Below, one piece after another: positions 1-5,657 of a stretch of DNA of 11,841 nt; the stretch's first letter is position 1; each line of letters opens with the position of its first letter. The notes under the pieces are model-generated. The model was given only the letters and a program-made list of their open reading frames with translations. It had not been told where the DNA came from and made no database searches. The translations under genes were made by a program, and so were the position numbers. This stretch comes from an uncultured Halomicronema sp. Lineage in GTDB: Bacteria > Cyanobacteriota > Cyanobacteriia > Phormidesmidales > Phormidesmidaceae. The stretch spans positions 1 to 11,841 of the forward strand of contig CALCPB010000369.1 in NCBI GenBank assembly GCA_937897665.1. The letters are read 5' to 3'.

Positions 1-207
1 ACCGCCGCTTTAATCGTCTCTTGCTCATCGCGGATGAAATTACTGGGCACGCGCGCTTGGGAAGAGCACAAGATCGCGCAACAAGTTTTGAAAGGCTTAC
101 CTAATGTGGGGTTTCATGCCTATGGCGAAATCTGCCAATTATCGCAACAGGGGAAATCTTATTTCCACAACGAAACTTTCACGGCGGTTCTAATGGGTAC
201 CCAATAA
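1..207 (+). CDS. FIST domain protein, C-terminal end (partial)
   Basis: The reading frame is open from the first base and stops at TAA 205-207, giving the last 68 residues of a protein that begins outside the window. The visible part has the typical end of a FIST_C domain: a hydrophobic strand followed by 'SCSSR', then a 'GFHAYGEI' motif, then 'FHNETFTAVLMG' just before the stop. FIST domains are predicted ligand-binding sensory modules, thought to bind small molecules such as amino acids, and are often encoded next to or fused to signalling proteins. The hybrid kinase gene starts only 6 bases downstream, so the two are very likely co-transcribed, and this protein probably supplies the sensory input that the kinase lacks. 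The FIST_N half cannot be judged from this window. The family call rests on motif memory from a short fragment, but several motifs agree. Confidence 0.8.
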   Translation, partial: TAALIVSCSSRMKLLGTRAWEEHKIAQQVLKGLPNVGFHAYGEICQLSQQGKSYFHNETFTAVLMGTQ

Positions 208-213
208 AATCCG

Positions 214-1821
214 ATGACATCAGTGCAGGCAGAGGGGAACTCAGTCGATCTATGGCAGCAGGTTGAAGTCCTCAAACGAGAAAATCGAATTCTTAAAAAA
301 AAGCTCTCTCGTTCAGAACTGACGCGATCGGAACTGGAAACCGCGAGTCAGCGACGAGAACTTATGCTCAAACAGGTGATTGAAGAAGCTGAAAAGGCCA
401 AAGCCGAACTTGAAAAAGCGAAAGAAGTCGCCGATAGCGCCAACAAAGCCAAGAGTGAATTTCTGGCCAACATGAGCCATGAACTGCGGACCCCCCTGAA
501 CGGTATTTTGGGCTACGCTCAGATTTTAGGCCGCACAGAGACCTTGTCCGAACGGGGCAAAACGGGCATCAGCATCATCTATCAGTGTGGCGACCACTTG
601 CTAACGCTCATCAACGATATTCTCGATCTCTCCAAAATTGAAGCGCACAAAATGGAATTGCTCCATGAAAGCTTCGATTTACCCGCTTTTCTCCGCAGCG
701 TGGTTGAAATCTGTCGCGTTCGTGCTGACCAGAAGGGGATCGATTTCATCTACGACGTTGATCAGGGGCTGCCCCATTATGTCAATGCCGATGAGAGACG
801 CCTGCGGCAAGTGCTGATTAACTTACTGGGCAACGCCGTCAAATTCACCGATGCGGGGCAGGTGAGATTTCGGGTGCAGTTAATCGACCCGCCAGTGAGT
901 CCGAGCCGACACCGGCTGCGGTTTGAAATTTTGGATACAGGCGTTGGCATGCGGCCCGAGCAAGTCGCCAAGGTCTGTCTCCCGTTCGAACAAGTCGGTG
1001 ATCACAGCCGTAAAGAAGGTGGCACTGGCGTGGGCCTGGCCATCAGTAGTCAAATCATTCAGATGATGGACAGTGAGCTAGAAATCGCCAGCGAGTGGGG
1101 GGGTGGCAGCCAGTTCAGCTTCACTGTCGAGCTGACCGAGGACGCTCATATCCAACCCCCTTCCTTCAGCCACCGAACACGTCAAATTATCGGTTATGAG
1201 GGTGATGAGCGCACCGTGCTGATTGTGGACGATCGCTGGGAAAATCGCTCCGTCATGAGCAACCTCCTGAGGCCCATCGGCTTCAGAACGATTGAAGCAA
1301 CTAACGGCGAGGCGGGGTTGGCGCAAGCTGAGTCAAGCCGTCCTGACCTGATTATTGTCGATTTACTGATGCCCGTAATGGGTGGTTTGGCGATGTTGCA
1401 GCAACTCCGGTGTCATCCGCAGCTGCAGGCAGTTCCCACTATTGTGTCCTCTGCCAGTGTGTTTGAAACAGACCGCTACAAAAGCTTGGCAGCAGGAGCA
1501 GTGGCCTTTTTGGCAGAGCCCATTCGCACGAATGAGCTACTCCATCTGCTCGAAATTCACCTTCAGTTAGAGTGGACGTATGGAAACGCGGCACCGATTG
1601 AAGACGTCGATCTGAGGGGTGAAGGTCATGTCATCATCAGCCCACCGCCCGAAGTCTTAGCCACATTAACGGCTTTTGCACGGAAAGGCGATCTGGATTC
1701 TCTCATTCAAGCGGCTCGTCACCTTGACGAGCAGTACAGCCACTTCGCTGAGACTGTGATCCTAATGTCAGAGCAATTTCAAGTCAAACAACTCAAAGCT
1801 TTTATTAAACAAAATATGTAG
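214..1821 (+). CDS. Hybrid histidine kinase without a sensor domain (coiled coil, HisKA, HATPase, receiver)
   Basis: This 535-residue soluble protein is an autophosphorylating histidine kinase with a C-terminal receiver. Residues 13-80 are a charged coiled coil; no PAS, GAF or membrane segment is visible. The H-box has His89 in 'NMSHELRTPLNG'. The ATPase domain is intact: N-box Asn207 (LINLLGNAVKFT), G1 Asp241 (DTGVGM), F-box LPFEQ at 256-260, and G2 'GGTGVGL' around 269-275. The receiver (about 333-450) has acidic residues Asp339/Asp340, phosphoacceptor Asp383 in 'IIVDLLMP', and Ser412 or Ser413 in the Thr/Ser position, but the usual Lys before Pro is Glu435 ('FLAEPI'). Residues 455-535 form a helical tail of a kind common in cyanobacterial hybrid kinases. 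The ATG at 214 lies 6 bases after the FIST gene stop with no clear Shine-Dalgarno, which suggests translational coupling. With no sensor of its own, it probably takes its input from the FIST protein (inference). Confidence 0.93.
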   Translation: MTSVQAEGNSVDLWQQVEVLKRENRILKKKLSRSELTRSELETASQRRELMLKQVIEEAEKAKAELEKAKEVADSANKAKSEFLANMSHELRTPLNGILGYAQILGRTETLSERGKTGISIIYQCGDHLLTLINDILDLSKIEAHKMELLHESFDLPAFLRSVVEICRVRADQKGIDFIYDVDQGLPHYVNADERRLRQVLINLLGNAVKFTDAGQVRFRVQLIDPPVSPSRHRLRFEILDTGVGMRPEQVAKVCLPFEQVGDHSRKEGGTGVGLAISSQIIQMMDSELEIASEWGGGSQFSFTVELTEDAHIQPPSFSHRTRQIIGYEGDERTVLIVDDRWENRSVMSNLLRPIGFRTIEATNGEAGLAQAESSRPDLIIVDLLMPVMGGLAMLQQLRCHPQLQAVPTIVSSASVFETDRYKSLAAGAVAFLAEPIRTNELLHLLEIHLQLEWTYGNAAPIEDVDLRGEGHVIISPPPEVLATLTAFARKGDLDSLIQAARHLDEQYSHFAETVILMSEQFQVKQLKAFIKQNM

Positions 1822-1830
1822 AGATTAATT

Positions 1831-1842
1831 GGAGAAATATTG
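1831..1842 (+). promoter_or_regulatory. Ribosome binding site that decides a TTG start
   Basis: GGAG at 1831-1834 sits 5 bases before TTG at 1840-1842. The nearest in-frame ATG (1852) would be 17 bases from this site, too far for normal use, so the TTG is the better start for the receiver-pseudokinase gene. This is a reading of spacing only. Confidence 0.6.
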
Positions 1843-3243
1843 ATATCTGAGATGGAATTACCAACCTCTGATTTTGTTTTGATCGTCGATGATAATGCAG
1901 CGAACCTATCAGTGCTGGCTCAAACCCTCAAAGGAGCTGGGTGTGCTGTCAGAGTTGCTGTGGATGGCGAAAGTGCGATTCAGCAGGTTGCCGAAGAGCT
2001 ACCCTCGCTGATTTTGCTAGACATCATGATGCCTGGCATTGATGGATTAGAAACCTGCCGTCGCTTAAAAGAAAATTCAGATACCTGCGAAGTGCCGATC
2101 ATTTTTATGACGGTGCTCGATGACATTCAAGAAAAGGTGCACGGTTTATCTCTAGGTGCGGTTGATTACATCACCAAGCCGTTTAATGAATCGGAAGTGC
2201 TGGCCCGAGTGCTGGCTCATTTAAAGACGCATGACCTGATCCAAACTGTGCAGGAGCAAAATCATCAGCTAAAACACGAGATTGCGCTACGCCAAGAAAC
2301 TGAGCAGCAACTCTACAAGCTCAATAGTGAATTAGAGAGGGTACAAATTGAACTTCTGCAGAAAGAAAGGCTCTCAGCCATTGCTGAATTGGTTACCGGC
2401 ATTGCCAGCGAAATCAATAATCCCATTGGCTGTATTGCGGGGAATATTGAGTTCGTCCAAAAGTATGCAAAAAGCCTCTTAGATCACGTTGATCTTTATG
2501 AGAAAAATACTCCGCATGAGGAGGATGAGATTGAGCAGCATGCGGCTCAAATCGAGCTTGACTATCTTAAAAGAGATTTGCCAGCGACGGTTGAGTCGAT
2601 CAAAGGTAGCAGTAGTCGTATCTCAGCCGTCAGTAAGTTAATTCAGATCTTTAATCGGCACGACATCCAGCCGAATAAAAAATATGAATTTGATATTCAC
2701 GAACTACTCGATGGGGCGCTACTGCTCTTAAGACACCGACTCAAAACACAAAACAATCGCGTCGCGATTGAAGTGGTTAGAACCTATGGCGACTTGCCCA
2801 AAATTCCCTGCTTTCCCGGTCGCCTTAGTCAAGCTTTTACGAACGTTCTCGGCATCCTCATTGACGCGTTTGATGAGCACTGTAGCCTGCCAGCCGATCA
2901 GTCAGTTAATAATTTCACCCTGGCCCAAGGCAGCCCCCCCTTGCAGATTCAAATTAGAACGACCCTAGAAACCTCATGGGCCATTATTCGGATTAGAGGC
3001 AATACCAGCTCCCTGTGGTCGGAACATGAACCAGAAACGTCTGAACGACAGGCCCTTCAAAGCCCAATTCATAACAATGCTGATTTAGAACTTCTGATGG
3101 CTCGTCAAATTGTCGTAGAAACTCACGGTGGTGAGCTTAACTTTATTTCTACTTTCAACACTGAAATTATGCTGATGCTGCCCGCTAGTCGCGTTGGGCA
3201 AAAGGAGTATTTCCCCGAACATTTGAGACAAGGGGAGGAGTAA
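1840..3243 (+). CDS. Receiver domain fused to a degenerate histidine kinase (pseudokinase)
   Basis: This 467-residue protein starts with a complete receiver (about 11-130): Asp17/Asp18, phosphoacceptor Asp61 in 'LILLDIMMPG', Thr91 and Lys113 ('ITKPF'). A coiled coil follows (about 131-176). The rest follows the order of a cyanobacterial kinase module with the 'AHEINNP' type H-box: 'EINNPIG', then a long helical hairpin, 'FDIHELLDGALLLL', 'YGDLP', and near the end 'RQIVVETHGGEL'. The catalytic residues are missing. The phosphoacceptor His is Ser190 (codon AGC, 2407-2409). The N-box Asn is Ile339. The G1 'DNGPGI' position reads 'GNTSSL' (387-392). The F-box is unrecognisable, and the glycine-rich G2 is replaced by 'ADLELLMA' (414-421). 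The frame is open throughout with no stop or frameshift, so it is a maintained protein, not a broken gene. It follows the hybrid kinase by 18 bases and is a likely phosphorylation target of it. Its output is unknown; a dimerising or allosteric role is inferred. Confidence 0.9.
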   Translation: MISEMELPTSDFVLIVDDNAANLSVLAQTLKGAGCAVRVAVDGESAIQQVAEELPSLILLDIMMPGIDGLETCRRLKENSDTCEVPIIFMTVLDDIQEKVHGLSLGAVDYITKPFNESEVLARVLAHLKTHDLIQTVQEQNHQLKHEIALRQETEQQLYKLNSELERVQIELLQKERLSAIAELVTGIASEINNPIGCIAGNIEFVQKYAKSLLDHVDLYEKNTPHEEDEIEQHAAQIELDYLKRDLPATVESIKGSSSRISAVSKLIQIFNRHDIQPNKKYEFDIHELLDGALLLLRHRLKTQNNRVAIEVVRTYGDLPKIPCFPGRLSQAFTNVLGILIDAFDEHCSLPADQSVNNFTLAQGSPPLQIQIRTTLETSWAIIRIRGNTSSLWSEHEPETSERQALQSPIHNNADLELLMARQIVVETHGGELNFISTFNTEIMLMLPASRVGQKEYFPEHLRQGEE

Positions 3244-3316
3244 TCTTCTGGCTCAGCTGAGACTACTCATCTTTCGCCACAATCTCGGCGCTGCAGGCCT
3301 GCCGAAATTGCTGTTT

Positions 3317-4354
3317 TCAGCGCACCAACAGAATTGATTTAATCGGTCGCTCGATCGCCTCACCCGTCGCATCAAGGCGGCCTAAATAGGTTTCACCCTC
3401 AAAATACAAACCGCTAGAGCTGCCCCCATCCAGATTCAACGCTTGCTCAACGCCCAAAGTTTGTAAAAAGTCAGCCATCTCTGGCAGGGTGAGTCCCGTG
3501 GCTCGATTAGTCATCGGCAGTTGACTGGCGATCGCCAACACCACGGTGCCATCGGCCTTGAGCCCGATCGCTGAGCGGGCATTGGCAGACTGGCTCCCCA
3601 GCGCATCCCGCACTACTTCGCCCGCATCGTTATTGGCTAAAAAGCCCTCGTCATATCCCGTCTGAGTGGGCAGCAGCTGTGGCCCTGCGCCGACCGCCGC
3701 TGTCATCTGACAGGCTGGGGGCACGGCGGTCGCGTGAGCCGTGATGTCGTACCGTACCGTGCCCTCACAGTCATAAATCCGAAACTCTGACCGATTGAGT
3801 ATGGCCGGCAGGTAGGACTGGAGAGCTGGATTTTCCATCAGACCCGCATTTTGGCGTGGGTCTGCCACCAAGTCACCATTCACCGTGACAAAAGACGTCG
3901 TCAGACCGTTGCGCGGATCAAAAAAACCGGCATTGATCGCTGCGATCGCCCCTTGACCCGTCGCCCACTCAGACAAGGGCGTCAGCGAGGCGGCCACGGC
4001 CACGTCGATTTGCCAGCCGCTGTTGGCGGGCACGGTCACCGTATGCACCACCGCATCCATCCAAGGATAGGACTGATAAATAAGTTCCTGTTTTGCTAAC
4101 TCTGCATGGGCCGCTGCGGCAACTGCGGCCTCATTCGGCGTCGCCGGCGGTTCGGTTTGCTCAGGGGGAACGGCATCCGTCGCGGTGAGGGTGCAGCCGC
4201 TGAGCAAGAGGGCTAACCCGAGGGGGCCATAGCCGACAAAGGGAAGTTGCAAGGGCGATCGCCTCTCTAACGTGAATGGGTTATTCCAGCCTCTGTGATT
4301 GGCCTCCCGCTGCCCGCTGGGCCTGCCGGGAGGCGATCGTCTTTCTATCAGCAT
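3317..4354 (-). CDS. Predicted lipoprotein, phosphodiester glycosidase family (NAGPA/DUF2233)
   Basis: The 345-residue product has a hydrophobic stretch ending in a lipobox, 'LLLSGC' with Cys54, so it is probably a lipid-anchored exported protein. A Pro/Ala/Glu-rich linker follows (about 60-90). The domain at about 100-345 carries motifs typical of the NAGPA family: 'AAINAGFFDP' (138-147), 'AVGAGPQLL' (220-228), 'ARSAIGLKADGT' (259-270) and 'NLDGGSSSGLYF' (307-318). Family members cleave sugar phosphodiesters, such as the uncovering enzyme of lysosomal targeting; bacterial substrates are mostly unknown, probably cell-envelope glycans. The ATG at 4354 gives an unusually long, Arg-rich n-region of about 35 residues. 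A TTG at codon 35 (4250-4252) has GAGG 9 bases upstream and would give a shorter signal, but one without positive charges, so the true start is uncertain. The gene lies 7 bases after the conserved hypothetical gene on the same strand, suggesting an operon. Confidence 0.85.
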   Translation of the reverse strand: MLIERRSPPGRPSGQREANHRGWNNPFTLERRSPLQLPFVGYGPLGLALLLSGCTLTATDAVPPEQTEPPATPNEAAVAAAAHAELAKQELIYQSYPWMDAVVHTVTVPANSGWQIDVAVAASLTPLSEWATGQGAIAAINAGFFDPRNGLTTSFVTVNGDLVADPRQNAGLMENPALQSYLPAILNRSEFRIYDCEGTVRYDITAHATAVPPACQMTAAVGAGPQLLPTQTGYDEGFLANNDAGEVVRDALGSQSANARSAIGLKADGTVVLAIASQLPMTNRATGLTLPEMADFLQTLGVEQALNLDGGSSSGLYFEGETYLGRLDATGEAIERPIKSILLVR

Positions 4355-4361
4355 ATCGGGA

Positions 4362-4742
4362 TTAGAACGTGCCCATCGCCGAAATGCCTCGTGATGGTTG
4401 AGAAAGCTGCCAGAGTCGCCAAAGGCGCTGCTCTAGCCGGGGATCAAACTCAGCCATAAAGATGCCGATATCTGGGTTTGGCCCTTCCGTAATCCACAGC
4501 CCTGATAGGGTGATTTCCCACCAGTCGCGATCGCAGCGCGTGAGGTCTAACGCCTGCAACTGCTCCCCTAATTGGCGATCAATCAGCGTCGCCGGGAGCG
4601 GAATGCTAGCTCGAATCGGCTGCACCGTAATCGATCGCTGCGCATGGGCATAGGTGCAAACGCGATCACTCAGCAGCAGATTGAGGGGGGTGGGGCAATA
4701 TTCAAGGCAGAGGCCCGTGTCAGTGTAAGTCACTTTCAACAT
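4362..4742 (-). CDS. Conserved cyanobacterial hypothetical protein
   Basis: This 126-residue protein begins 'MLKVTYTDTGLCLEY' and resembles, from memory, a cyanobacteria-restricted family of about 130 residues that starts 'MLKLTYTE'. The pattern is a short beta-rich N-terminus, a Pro-rich middle (about 55-65, 'IPLPATL'), a strand 'WWEITLSGLWITEGP', and a C-terminal helix 'LEQRLWRLWQLSQ'. There is no signal peptide, membrane segment or known catalytic motif, and the function is unknown. I chose ATG at 4740-4742 because it gives the family's N-terminus; a TTG at 4784 would add 14 residues that do not look conserved, and neither start has a clear Shine-Dalgarno. Its stop is 7 bases before the ATG of the NAGPA-family lipoprotein gene, so the two are probably co-transcribed, with this gene first. 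A functional link to the glycosidase is not shown. Confidence 0.75.
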   Translation of the reverse strand: MLKVTYTDTGLCLEYCPTPLNLLLSDRVCTYAHAQRSITVQPIRASIPLPATLIDRQLGEQLQALDLTRCDRDWWEITLSGLWITEGPNPDIGIFMAEFDPRLEQRLWRLWQLSQPSRGISAMGTF

Positions 4743-4987
4743 GGAGATATCCGATAAAAATACCTGGAGACAAATTCCGGTCAAAAATCTTGGTTAGAAA
4801 CCTGGGTCGCAAACTTTAGTTCTTGCCGCCAATGCCGTCACGCTGAACCCAGCCAAAGCTATTTGCCTGCGGCAAACAGAGCTGGTGATTCATCATGGGC
4901 GGCGATCGCTCCCGGCCTCGCCTCAACCCTCTTGGCTGAGGCTCAGCTATCTCGATGTGATCTAGGAGTTGCGCTGGCGTTGAACGG

Positions 4988-5010
4988 GCTTTTGCTTACT
5001 CTGCAAAAGC
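4988..5010. repeat. Perfect 8-base inverted repeat
   Basis: GCTTTTGC (4988-4995) and GCAAAAGC (5003-5010) form an 8-base stem with loop TTACTCT. No run of T follows on either strand, so it is not a convincing terminator. Role unknown. Confidence 0.5.
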
Positions 5011-5331
5011 GCCAAAACCCGCTGATTTAAATGCAGTTGGCTAGCACTGTGGCAGAGCGCTCGCGATCCACCAATAATGGTCGCTCTGGCTCCGGTCAGT
5101 GCCCCGCAACCCGTGTATGGAGGCATTGCCTAGCGTCTGGCCACGCTCGCTCAGGGGTGTGGGCCGCTCAGGGCCATGAAGTCCCTGCAGGCTAATTCGG
5201 ACAACGCTCATGAGACCGCTGCTGAACGCTACGCCAGGCAAGCATCCGGTGGCGCGATCGCCCACGTTGCGAGTGCGGATGCAAGTCCATTGAGTTAGCA
5301 GATTCAGCATGGCACCAGTCTCCATAAAGCG

Positions 5332-5421
5332 CATTCTCAAACAGGAATGCTGGGCACGGTTGCGTTGATGCGTCAATACTACACTCGTAATACAGAAGTG
5401 TCTAGAGCCTGTTTGTGAATG
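5332..5421. repeat. 14-base inverted repeat pair with a nested hairpin
   Basis: CATTCTCAAACAGG (5332-5345) is the reverse complement, with one mismatch, of CCTGTTTGTGAATG (5408-5421). Between them lies a smaller inverted repeat, ACACT...AGTGT. The sequence AAGCG ends at 5331 and occurs again at 5425-5429, three bases outside the right arm. It could be a small mobile-element remnant or a structured transcript; neither is proven. Confidence 0.45.
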
Positions 5422-5590
5422 TTTAAGCGGGCCTGCCGCCTTGGCTCTGCGCTGTGTTCACGTCCACACAATAGCCGGGTTGCGGTCAGGGTTGAGAGAG
5501 ATGCTAACCTTCTCAGTTCAGGGGGGCGACCATTGACGGGCAACGGCCCCTCAACCTCGCCGCTGCAGTCGGCCAGTCCCTCGATAAGAT

Positions 5591-5630
5591 GGTGACAGAG
5601 CATTTACGCTAGTCAATGCCGACTGTCACC
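5591..5630 (+). promoter_or_regulatory. Strong hairpin in the cimA leader
   Basis: GGTGACAG (5591-5598) pairs perfectly with CTGTCACC (5623-5630). Inside it GCATT (5600-5604) pairs with AATGC (5615-5619), leaving a loop of 10 bases and a 1-versus-3 base bulge, so the stem totals 13 pairs. It ends 27 bases before the cimA ATG. No T-run follows it, so it is more likely a leader structure or protein-binding operator than a simple terminator. No known riboswitch was recognised. Confidence 0.5.
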
Positions 5631-5657
5631 TTGAGCTAACTATCCCTGCGATCGCCC

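Larger units (their letters stand above)
4743..5657. other. Intergenic region of about 0.9 kb without a supported gene
   Basis: This stretch lies between the divergent hypothetical gene and cimA, so it should hold both promoters. No reading frame here shows recognisable family motifs; the two open frames on the minus strand (5041-5376 and 5379-5603) have a scattered composition rich in Arg, Ser, Cys and Trp and look non-coding. It contains three HIP1 octamers (4902, 5254, 5648), a TTTGCC-TGC-GGCAAA mini-hairpin (4862-4876), a perfect 8-base stem at 4988-5010, an inverted repeat at 5332-5421 and a strong hairpin at 5591-5630. I could not recognise a known structured RNA (6S, SRP, tmRNA, RNase P), but an unknown small RNA is possible. 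Confidence 0.6.

Noticed and set aside
1840..3243. Receiver-pseudokinase gene as a decayed pseudogene
   Set aside because: The frame is intact over 467 codons, the receiver is fully conserved, and non-catalytic fold segments are kept; a maintained pseudokinase fits better.
3285..3305. Possible terminator between the convergent genes (TCGGC/GCCGA)
   Set aside because: The stem is only 5 pairs and the T-run is distant and broken; too weak to call.
5041..5603. Two adjacent minus-strand open frames (111 and 74 codons)
   Set aside because: They lie in different phases, show no family motif and have a composition typical of chance frames in GC-rich DNA; there is no Shine-Dalgarno.
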